Of a stretch of 64,000 nt of DNA, positions 16,205 through 24,500 are shown piece by piece. This DNA is from Deltaproteobacteria bacterium UBA6106. GTDB taxonomy: Bacteria; Desulfobacterota; Syntrophorhabdia; Syntrophorhabdales; Syntrophorhabdaceae. The stretch covers positions 62,001 to 126,000 of the forward strand of contig DIWM01000047.1 of the NCBI GenBank assembly GCA_002428485.1. Reading direction: 5' to 3'. The first letter of the stretch is position 1; each line of letters opens with the position of its first letter. Below the pieces are notes generated by a model. That model was not told the DNA's origin and searched no databases. It worked only from the letters and a program-made list of their open reading frames with translations. A program made the translations under genes and the position numbers.

Positions 16205-16600
16205 ATGAAAGAAGAACTGCAAAGAAGGATGGCAAAGGACACGCCTTACTTTGGTCATCTCGGCATTGAGGTCGTCGAGATTGGCGAAGGCTATGCGAAG
16301 CTCCGGCTCGATTTCAAGGACCACCTGACGCATCCTTTCGGCTATTTCCACGGCGGGGTTATCGCAAGCCTTGCAGACTCGGCGGGCATCAATGCCGTGT
16401 TGTCGATCCTGCGTGAAGGTGAGAAGGCCCTCACCCTCGAGATGAAGATAAATTATTGTGCGGCCGTCAAAGATGTGCCTATCTATGCCGAAGGCAGGGT
16501 TGTTCACAGGGGAAAAAGATTTGCGGTAACAGATGTGGACGTAAAAAGCGTGGACGGTAAATTAGCTGCCAAGGCTATAGTAACCTGTGCGATCTCATGA
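16205..16600 (+). CDS. PaaI-type hotdog thioesterase
   Basis: 131 aa, typical length. The protein is a single hotdog domain of the PaaI/acyl-CoA thioesterase group, hydrolysing acyl- or aryl-CoA thioesters in the cytoplasm. The motif HPFGYFHGGVIASLADSAG holds the expected catalytic HGG and the acidic residue on the central helix. The ATG at 16205 is chosen over the TTG six bases earlier. Given the benzoyl-CoA genes 28 kb away, an aromatic or alicyclic CoA ester is a plausible substrate, but nothing in the sequence decides it. Confidence 0.85.
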   Translation: MKEELQRRMAKDTPYFGHLGIEVVEIGEGYAKLRLDFKDHLTHPFGYFHGGVIASLADSAGINAVLSILREGEKALTLEMKINYCAAVKDVPIYAEGRVVHRGKRFAVTDVDVKSVDGKLAAKAIVTCAIS

Positions 16601-16675
16601 CATGTCGAAGGACAATTCTGTCCTATCCCTCAAAGGCAGGAATGAATAATCATCGTTGTTCAGCGGAGCAAGGGA

Positions 16676-18817
16676 ATGGTTAAGAAAAGGGCAAAGCCCT
16701 TCAAGAAAGGACTCCATTTTTACCTGATCGTACTTGTCCTGTTGTCCTGCGTACTTCTCTCCGCGGGCTTCGTTATTTATATCATGAGCGACATACCGTC
16801 TGTTGAAGTTTTGAAACATTTGAAGAACAAGCCGGTCACCAATATCTACGATAATAACGACCAGCTTATCTACCTCATCGTGCCGGACAACAGGATATTT
16901 GTTGCCTATAATAAGATCCCGAAATACGTAAAAGATGCCTTTCTCGCCGCAGAGGATGCCGATTTCTTCAAACATGGGGCAGTGGATCCGCTCAGCATCG
17001 TAAGGGCGCTCTGGAAGAATATTCTCTACGGAAAGGTTGTGCAGGGCGGAAGCACAATAACGCAGCAGGTTGTCAAGTCGCTCATGCTTACCCCGGAAAA
17101 GAATATAACGCGAAAGGTGAAAGAGGCGATACTTTCCTACCGGCTGGAAAACTCGCTGACGAAAAAGGAGATCCTCAATCTCTATCTCAATAATATTTAC
17201 ATGGGACACGGTGTGTACGGTGTCGAAGCGGCCTCCCAGGTCTATTTCGGGAGACACGTATGGGAGATATCGAGGGCTGAAGCAGCGCTTCTCGCCGGTA
17301 TTGTCCAGGCTCCGTCCCGTTATACCCCTAAAAAACATCCCGGCAACGCGAGGGCACGCCAGGAATACGTGATAGATCAGATGGAGGAGAAGGGTTTCAT
17401 AAATGCCAGAATAAAGAATACTATGCTGAAGGAGAAGATTGCCATCAGGGAGGACCACGGTGTCTTTGCGGACAGCTACTATAAGGATTTTATTTTCCGT
17501 TATGTGGAAGAAAAACACGGGAAGGGCGCTGTCTCGAGAAAAGGCCTGAAGATATACGCCACGGTGGATATCCAGTTACAGAAACTCGGAGAGGAGGCTG
17601 TCAGGAGAGGGCTGAACCTCTATGAACAGCGAAAAGGCGATTACGTTATCTCCTATCGTCTGGACAAGAGGAAATGGGAGGACTTTATAAAGGCCGAAGA
17701 CAAGGATATCAGGCTTTCCGGATTAAGGGCAGGAAAGACATACAACCTCCTTGTATCGGAGAGGATGAAGAAAGGCTACCTGGTCCATGCGGGTAATGAA
17801 AAAGGTGTGCTTCAAACAGAAGGCTTCCCCTTCAAGCCCGGTGACGTGGTCAAGGGAACATATTCAGGTGCCGATAAAAAGAAGATTCATCTCTTTCAGC
17901 CTGTACGCAGCTTAAAGGTAGAAGGCGCGCTGCTCTGCATGGATGTGCAGACAGGCTATGTCCATGCGATGGTTGGAGGAAGGGATTTTGAAAGAAGTCC
18001 TTACAACAGGGCGGTCTCGGCAAAGGTCCAGTCCGGCAGCGCATTCAAGCCTTTTATCTATGTCACCGCGTTAAAAAAGGGGTATGATCTCGATACGATT
18101 ATCATCGATGAACCGAAAGAATATCCTGTCGGGGCGGGCAAGACATGGACTCCGAAAAATTATGACAATAAGTATGATGGTCAGATAACGATACGTGACG
18201 CCGTTGCGTATTCAAAGAACGCGGCTACAGTGAGGCTTCTTGAAGAGATCGGCGTCGGGTCCGTGAAGGAAACGCTGAAAGAGCTTGGCCTTAATGTTGA
18301 GGTTGAAGATAACCTTTCGATAGCGCTGGGGACATCAAACCTGACGCTCCTTGACCTTGTGAAGGGATTTGCGGCGTTTGCGAACGGGGGATACAGGATA
18401 AAGCCTGTTTTTGTGAAGCGTATTATCGACAGCGAAGGGAATGTCCTTGAAGAAAATCCCGTGGAAAAAGAGCGCGCAATAAACGATAACGTAGCGGCGA
18501 AGATGAATGCCCTTCTGAAGGGACCGACAGAATACGGCACGGCAAAAGGCGCTTCGAAAATGGGGTACCCTGTGGCAGGAAAGACAGGTACCACAAGCAA
18601 CTACTATGACGCCCTCTTCGTCGGTTATTCACCGCATATCGTGACGGGTGTGTGGGTTGGTTTTGATGCGAGGACATCGCTCGGCAAAGGGGAAAGCGGC
18701 GCCAGGGTTTGCCTGCCGATCTGGATGAGCTTTATGGGTTCAGCGTTGCGGCGTTATCCGCCTGATGATTTTGCGGGAGTTGCAATGCAGGCGATAGATC
18801 CGTTTCTCTATCACTGA
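16676..18817 (+). CDS. Class A penicillin-binding protein (PBP1a-type)
   Basis: 713 aa bifunctional peptidoglycan synthase. A short basic tail and one membrane anchor (about 15-38) are followed by the glycosyltransferase domain with AAEDADFFKHGAVD, GGSTITQQVVKSL and LYLNNIYMGHGVYGVEAAS. After an insert there is the transpeptidase domain with SGSAFKPFIY (SxxK), YSKNAATV (SxN) and KTGTTSNYYDALFVG (KTG). All catalytic motifs are intact. It is probably cotranscribed with the small secreted protein that starts 27 bases after its stop. The C-terminus is short, without PASTA or other extra domains. Confidence 0.95.
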   Translation: MVKKRAKPFKKGLHFYLIVLVLLSCVLLSAGFVIYIMSDIPSVEVLKHLKNKPVTNIYDNNDQLIYLIVPDNRIFVAYNKIPKYVKDAFLAAEDADFFKHGAVDPLSIVRALWKNILYGKVVQGGSTITQQVVKSLMLTPEKNITRKVKEAILSYRLENSLTKKEILNLYLNNIYMGHGVYGVEAASQVYFGRHVWEISRAEAALLAGIVQAPSRYTPKKHPGNARARQEYVIDQMEEKGFINARIKNTMLKEKIAIREDHGVFADSYYKDFIFRYVEEKHGKGAVSRKGLKIYATVDIQLQKLGEEAVRRGLNLYEQRKGDYVISYRLDKRKWEDFIKAEDKDIRLSGLRAGKTYNLLVSERMKKGYLVHAGNEKGVLQTEGFPFKPGDVVKGTYSGADKKKIHLFQPVRSLKVEGALLCMDVQTGYVHAMVGGRDFERSPYNRAVSAKVQSGSAFKPFIYVTALKKGYDLDTIIIDEPKEYPVGAGKTWTPKNYDNKYDGQITIRDAVAYSKNAATVRLLEEIGVGSVKETLKELGLNVEVEDNLSIALGTSNLTLLDLVKGFAAFANGGYRIKPVFVKRIIDSEGNVLEENPVEKERAINDNVAAKMNALLKGPTEYGTAKGASKMGYPVAGKTGTTSNYYDALFVGYSPHIVTGVWVGFDARTSLGKGESGARVCLPIWMSFMGSALRRYPPDDFAGVAMQAIDPFLYH

Positions 18818-18844
18818 CAGTAATAACATCTTTTGGAGGTAATT

Positions 18845-19243
18845 ATGAAGATGACTGTAAAGATTTTATTAGTGTTTTTATTGAGCCTGATCATAACGGG
18901 AGCCTACTCCATATCCTATGGTCAGGAATGGAAGGCCTTTTACGAAAACGAAAAGGAACGGTTCTATTTTGACAATACAAGCCTTGAGCGTCTTGAAAAT
19001 AAATCATTCAAAATATGGCAGAAGGCAACAGAGAAACAGACAGGTACCGATGAAGTTGATAAGTTTAAGTCGCTGATCGAGATAAACTGCGCGCAGAAGA
19101 TCTACAGGACACATGCCCTGGTTGAGTATGATACCGTAAGCGGAAGGGCATTGCCCGAGCAGAGATACGGAGACGATCAGCCCTGGATAAGGTTCTCGCT
19201 GGAATCAAAATTCGGCGCCCTCTACGATAACTTTTGTCCGTGA
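18845..19243 (+). CDS. Secreted surface-adhesin-E-like protein
   Basis: 132 aa from the ATG at 18845, which follows TTGGAGGT closely. The first about 26 residues are a signal peptide (MKMTVKILLVFLLSLIITGA...). The mature part EWKAFYENEKERFYFDNTSL with IKNKSFKIWQKAT-like continuation matches small periplasmic proteins annotated as surface-adhesin protein E, in which the motif W-x-x-Y and Y-F-D are typical. Function unknown. It follows the PBP gene on the same strand. Confidence 0.6.
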   Translation: MKMTVKILLVFLLSLIITGAYSISYGQEWKAFYENEKERFYFDNTSLERLENKSFKIWQKATEKQTGTDEVDKFKSLIEINCAQKIYRTHALVEYDTVSGRALPEQRYGDDQPWIRFSLESKFGALYDNFCP

Positions 19244-19364
19244 AGCGTTAAAATCCGTAAGTCGTCAGGCGTGAGGCGTGAGGGGATAGGACAACCCCTG
19301 TTCAGTGTGCAAGATTCCGTGTTCAACGTTACAGCAGGGCAGATCGCCCCTTGCTGATATCGAG

Positions 19365-19409
19365 AAAGGGGAAATGTGAGAGGTTTACAACATTTCACAT
19401 TTCCCCTTT
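19365..19409. terminator. Bidirectional terminator-like hairpin
   Basis: AAAGGGGAAATGTGA (19365-19379) is the exact complement of TCACATTTCCCCTTT (19395-19409), with a 15-base loop, A before and T after. It lies between convergent genes (the secreted protein ending at 19243 and metF1 ending at 19433). Repeat words CGTAAGTCGTCAGGCGTGAGG occupy 19255-19285 in the same 189-base gap. Confidence 0.6.
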
Positions 19410-19432
19410 TACATTTCACCGGGTTAAACGAC

Positions 19433-20356
19433 TTACGGTTGTGGCCTCGGATAAAGCCCGGCTGATTTGACGATTTCCGGCACCATCTGCTCCCATTCTA
19501 TGGCCATGATATGGATGCCGCTGACCCCTTTGATGCTCCGCACCTTTTCAATCGTCTCCAGACATATCCTGATGCCTTCCTCTGCCTGCTTTTCCTTCGG
19601 GGCATCCTGCATGCGTTTGATGAGGTCATCGGGCACATCCATGCCCGGCACGGAGTTTTTCATGTACTTAGCCATGCCAACGGATTTCATCGGTGTGATG
19701 CCTGCGAGGATGTAGACCTTCTCGTGGACGCCGAGGTCGCGCACCATCTCCATCCATTTCCCGAACTTCTCGACATTGAATACGCACTGGGTCTGTACGA
19801 ACTGCGCACCGGCCTTTGCCTTCTTGGCGAGCCTCATGGCCCTGATCTCGAAGGGGTCGGCAAAGGGGTTCTCGGCACAGCCGATAAAGAGGCTCGGCCT
19901 GCCTTTTATCTCCTCTCCGCTTAAGAACCTGCCCTCATCGACCATCTTTCTCACGCACTGTATAAGCTGGATGGAATCGATATCAAAAACATTTTTTGCC
20001 GTTGGATGGTCCCCGAACTTCTGGTGGTCGCCGGAAAGGCAGAGGATGTTGTTGATGCCCCATGCCGCCGCGCCGAGTATGTCGCTTTGAATGGCGATCC
20101 TGTTCCTGTCCCTGCATACCATCTGCATAACAGGATCGAACCCCATTGTTTTTAAGATAAGGGAGGCGGAGAAGCTGCTCATCCTCACGACGCTCGTCTG
20201 GTTGTCGGTGACGTTGACTGCATCGACATACCCTGACAGGAATCCCCCTTTCTTCTTCACTGCCTCCGGGTCGGCGCCGCGCGGGGGGCCGCACTCAGAG
20301 GTGACGGCAAAATTACCGCTCTTCAATACCCTTTCCAGGTTGCTCGCAGTGCTCAT
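19433..20356 (-). CDS. metF: Methylenetetrahydrofolate reductase, MetF module 1
   Basis: 307 aa TIM-barrel flavoprotein reducing methylene-THF to methyl-THF. Visible motifs are FAVTSECGPPRGAD near the start (catalytic region), VNVTDNQTSVVRMSS, CRDRNRIAIQSD and LSGDHQKFGD (flavin site), and GAQFVQTQCVFN. It overlaps the upstream metV1 by 4 bases, as in MetVF pairs of acetogens. It closes the 17-kb minus-strand cluster. A second, diverged copy is at 34362-35294 (about the same motifs). Confidence 0.92.
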   Translation of the reverse strand: MSTASNLERVLKSGNFAVTSECGPPRGADPEAVKKKGGFLSGYVDAVNVTDNQTSVVRMSSFSASLILKTMGFDPVMQMVCRDRNRIAIQSDILGAAAWGINNILCLSGDHQKFGDHPTAKNVFDIDSIQLIQCVRKMVDEGRFLSGEEIKGRPSLFIGCAENPFADPFEIRAMRLAKKAKAGAQFVQTQCVFNVEKFGKWMEMVRDLGVHEKVYILAGITPMKSVGMAKYMKNSVPGMDVPDDLIKRMQDAPKEKQAEEGIRICLETIEKVRSIKGVSGIHIMAIEWEQMVPEIVKSAGLYPRPQP

Positions 20357-21021
20357 ATCTTCAAATCCTCCCTGATCCTCTTCCTCGGGCCGCCGTCCCT
20401 GCTTGTCGACCAGTCCTTTACCGGTTGTATCTCAAGGTATCTGTCAAGCATGCCCATCTCCTTGTAGCGGTCTACGATAAGCTGCCACGCGCAGGGCGTG
20501 TCCTTGTTGACCTCACAGACACCTCCCTGTGAGCCTCCGCAGGGCCCGTTAAAGAGGCTTTTTGCACAGCGCGTAACGGGACATATGCCGAGTGTTTTAT
20601 CGAGGACGCAGTTGCCGCATCCCTGGCAGCGCTCGGCCCACACGCCATGCTGCTCCGTGACGCCGTAGAATGTAGTGTTCACGGCAGGCAGGACGATCAT
20701 GTTCCGGTAGCGTTCGCCCACGAACTGGATGCCGCAGCCGCACGCCATGGAAAGCACAACATCGAAGTCATCGATAAAGGGCTTGAGGGTTTCCACGTAT
20801 TCGGGGTCGCAGTTCCTCTCCAGGGTTACCTCTTTGATCTCTACGGGCTTGCCTTCTTTTGCCCTGAACAGGCGTATCTCAGACGCGAGCACCGCGACCT
20901 CTTTGGCGCCTCCTGCTGCGCAGACGGTAACGCATTCGTTGCAGCCGAGAAGGAGTATCCTGGAATAGGGCTTCAGCATCTCTATGATTTCTTCAAAAGG
21001 CTTTCTGTCGGCAACGATCAT
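20353..21021 (-). CDS. metV: MetV-like Fe-S/zinc protein (MTHFR C-terminal domain), module 1
   Basis: 222 aa. The start at 21021 (MIVADRKPF) is chosen because AAGGAG stands seven bases before it; a longer frame begins at 21039. The protein belongs to the family found with MetF in bacteria with a Wood-Ljungdahl pathway; MetV carries Fe-S clusters and passes electrons to the flavin. There are many cysteines: GCNECVTVCAAGG near the start, a central ACGCG, ERCQGCGNC, GICPVTRCAKSLFNGPCGG and a final VCEV...PCAWQ. It lies directly before metF1 and after the selenoprotein mvhD. Confidence 0.88.
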   Translation of the reverse strand: MIVADRKPFEEIIEMLKPYSRILLLGCNECVTVCAAGGAKEVAVLASEIRLFRAKEGKPVEIKEVTLERNCDPEYVETLKPFIDDFDVVLSMACGCGIQFVGERYRNMIVLPAVNTTFYGVTEQHGVWAERCQGCGNCVLDKTLGICPVTRCAKSLFNGPCGGSQGGVCEVNKDTPCAWQLIVDRYKEMGMLDRYLEIQPVKDWSTSRDGGPRKRIREDLKI

Positions 21022-21092
21022 GATACACTCCTTTTTCATAGCAGAGAGCTAAGGGCAGAGAGCAGAGAGTTTAAACCCTCAGCTCTTCGCCC

Positions 21093-21515
21093 TCAGCTCT
21101 TCGCTGATTTCACGGGATTTGGCCCCAGCTCTCTTATCTTCTCCGTCATTTCGCGTGCTATCTGAGCGAACTTCTGCCCCTCAGCAGATGACAGGTTGTA
21201 CATAACAACCCGATCTCCGCCGATGCCGCACTCGTCGAGAAGCTGCTTAGCGTATTCGACACGCTTCCTTGCCCTTAAGTTCCCCACAAGAAAGTGGCAG
21301 TCCCCTTCAAGGCAGCCGACGAGGCAGACGCCGTCGGCGCCATTCTCAAAGGCCTTCATCACATGAATAACATCCACCCTGCCGGTGCAGGGAACCTTCA
21401 CGATCTTTACATTTGCCGGGTACGAAAGCCTCATCGAACCTGCCAGGTCCGCAGCGGTGTACCCTCAGTACTCACAGCAAAAAGCAATTATCTCCGGTTC
21501 AAAACGATCTATCAT
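21093..21515 (-). CDS. mvhD: MvhD-like hydrogenase iron-sulfur subunit, selenoprotein (in-frame TGA)
   Basis: 140 aa if the TGA at 21467-21465 is read as selenocysteine. The minus strand starts with ATG at 21515 and reads MIDRFEPEIIAFCCEYUGYT, then AADLAGSMRLSYP. The U falls where MvhD proteins carry the last Cys of the FCC-x-W/Y-C Fe-S motif. Selenocysteine is known in related VhuD/MvhD proteins. A hairpin suited to act as SECIS begins 14 bases after the TGA. Read only from the next ATG, the protein would lose the cluster motif and its N-terminal strand. MvhD links HdrA to its electron partner. The paralogue at 36131-36559 has no UGA. Confidence 0.85.
21436..21450 (-). promoter_or_regulatory. 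Candidate bacterial SECIS hairpin
   Basis: The minus strand reads GGACCT-GGC-AGGTTC: a 6-bp stem (one G-U) with loop GGC, starting 14 nt after the UGA. Bacterial SECIS elements lie at this distance inside the coding region and have a short stem with a G in the apical loop. Identification is by position and shape only. Confidence 0.55.
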
Positions 21516-21587
21516 ACAGTATACTCCATGCTGCTCTCTCTTTGTTGCTCTTGTTCATATGCCATGAGCTACGAGCCATGAGCCGGC

Positions 21588-24500
21588 TCATACGCACAGC
21601 GCCTTTACCTTCTCCTCGATCTGGATGTCCCTGTAGTGCATCAGGTCGATCGCCTTTGCCGGGCATTCGGCAACGCAGGTGCCGCAGCCCTTGCATTTGC
21701 TTATGTCGATCTCTGCCTCGCCTTGCTCGTTGATAACAGGCACTGAATAGGGACACACCCTGACGCAGGTGAGGCAGGCAGCGCATTTCTCTCCATCAAC
21801 GTGGGCGACGACGCCGCCGACAGCCATCTTCTCTTTTGAAAGTATTGTCATGGCCCTTGCTGCCGCGCCCTCTGCCTGGATGATAGTTTCCTTTATGTTT
21901 TTGGGAGAATGGGCAATCCCGCAGAGAAACATCCCGTCAGAGGCGAAGTCAAGAGGGCGGAGCTTCATGTGCGCTTCGAGGAAGAACCCTTCGTTCGTTC
22001 GCGGCAGCTTGAGGAGCGTCGCGAAATCTTTGTTGTCAGACGGCACGATAGCGCTGCTCAATACAATGAGGTCTGTGCTAAAGGATATATCCTCCATAAC
22101 GGACGGGTCATGGCAGGTCAGGGTGGGCCTGCTTTCTTTCAGCTCCAGAACGGGCTGCGCCGACATCTCGTACCGTATGAACCTTACGCCGAGCCTCCTC
22201 GCTTCCAGGTAGTAGCGTTCCAAAAAGCCGTAGGTGCGGATGTCCCGGTAGAGGATCACCACATCGCTTGTTGGGGCGTTCTTCTTCAGCGTTATGGCGT
22301 TCTTCACGGCAGTAGAACAGCAGACCCTGCTGCAATAAGGCCGCTCCTCATTCCTCGACCCGACACACTGTATCATAACGCATCGCTCAAAGGCGCCAAG
22401 CGTGCCGGCAGCGATCTTTCCTTCAAGCTCATGCTGTGTCATGACCCTGTTGTCTTCGCCGTAGGCGTAATGGCCGTGAGGCTTCAACTCCTCGCCGCCT
22501 GTGGCAATGATGATGATCCCGTGTTCTATCTTCCTGTATTCTTTCGATGCGCCTGCTGCGATGCCCGTTGAGAAGTTCCCCTTGAAGCCGCTGTGGTCGA
22601 CGACGACGGCATTTGTCTCAACGTGGATGAGGGGGTGCCGCGTTACCTTGTCGATCGTTTCCAGCAGGAACTTCTGCACATCGATGCCGTCAAGGGTACG
22701 GTAGATATGGCGGAGGTTTCCGCCCAGCATGGTATCTTTCTCGACGAGGAAGACCTCGAAACCTTGATCGGCAAGCTTGAGCGCCGCCGTCATGCCGCCG
22801 ATGCCGCCGCCGACAATAAGCGCCTTCCTGTTTACGTCTATCGTGACCTCTCTCAGCGGTTTTATATGATTGGCGTTCATGACCGCCATACGCACGAGGG
22901 TCTTCGCCTTTTCCGTCGCATCCTCTTTATCGTGCATATGGACCCATGAGCACTGGTCCCTGATATTCGCCATCTCGAAGAGGTATTTGTTCAATCCCAT
23001 CTCGCGTATGGTCGCCCTGAAGAGGGGCTCGTGCGTCCTGGGAGAGCAGGAGGCGACGACGACCCTGTTGATCCCGTGTTCCTCGAGGAGCTTCTTCATC
23101 TTGTCCTGGGTATCCTGAGAACAGGTGAAGAGGTTGTCGTCGGAGAGGACGACATTGGGAAGCCCTTTTGCATATTCCTTAACCTCGGGGACATTTACGA
23201 CGCCGCCGATGTTTACGCCGCAATTGCAGACAAAGACGCCGATCCGCGGTTCCTCTCCATCGACATCTCTCTCGTCAGGGAGCTGCCGGACGACGAGATC
23301 TTTTCCCCTCGCCCCGGTGATGAGCGATGTCGCCTCGCAGGCCGCTCCACAGGCGGCGGTCACCGTTTCGGGGATATCCTGGGGGGATTCGCAGGCGCCG
23401 CATGCGTAGATCCCTTCACGCGTGGTGAGGAGGGGATTTTCTGCACCTCCCTTGATAAAGCCGTATCCGTTGAGCTCTATACCTAACGTAGCAGCAAGTT
23501 TGCCAAGGTTCTTTGAAGGCCTTAAGCCTACAGAGAGGACGATCATGTCGAATGTCTCTTCCCGCAGCTCACCGCTGTCGTCAATGTAGACGACGGACAC
23601 GTCTTTCGTCGCGGGATCCTCGAGGATCCTCGACACCATCGATTTTATATACCTGACGCCGTATTCGCCCTTTGCCCGCTCGAAGTATTGATCGAAGCCT
23701 TTTCCGTGTGCACGTATGTCCATGTAGAAGATCGTCGCCTCGATGTCGTTCTGGTGCTCCTTTGCGATTATCGCCTCTTTCGTTGCGTACATACAGCACA
23801 CGGACGAGCAGTATTCGTTTACCTTGTCCCTGCTTCCCACACACTGGATGAAGCCGATCTTTTTCGGTATCTTCCCGTCGGAGGGCCTCATGACGACGCT
23901 TCCCGTGGGGCCCGTCGCAGAGAGGGTACGCTCGAATTCGATGCTGGTCACCACGTTCGGGTAGAGCCCGTAACCGAATTCCTTTTTCCCGTGGGCGTCG
24001 TATTCGTCGAAACCGCTTGCTACGATTATGCTGCCTACTTCCAGTCTTTCTTCGACAGGGCCTTCGCTGTAATCAATGGCCTCAGGCTTGCAAAACTCCT
24101 CGCATATCCTGCACCCCAGGCACCTGCGGCAGCTTAAGCACCGCTTCGCCTCTTCCATGGCCTCTTTTTCGTTGAGCGCCAGATAGACCTCATGGAAGCC
24201 TTTTCGCGCTTCGACCGGTATCGATGGTATAGCAACGCGCGCCTTTTTTGCTATCCCGTCGGGAACATCCTCAACGAGGGTATCCTCGCGGGCCATTCTT
24301 CCTTCCCTCAGATCTTCGCTTTCAAGATAACGCCTGATCGATTCGGCGGCTTCCTTGCCCTGCGCGATCGCGTCGATCGCCATCTTCGGCCCTGTTGCGG
24401 CGTCTCCGCCCGCAAAGATGCCTTCAACAGATGTCTGAAGGGTGACAGGGTCTACCTTGATCCTTCCGTCTGCATACCGCTCAATGCCCTGGATGTCTGC

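Noticed and set aside
21465..21467. Nonsense mutation making mvhD a pseudogene
   Set aside because: The TGA falls on the cluster-ligand position, is followed by a SECIS-like hairpin, and the rest of the gene is intact.
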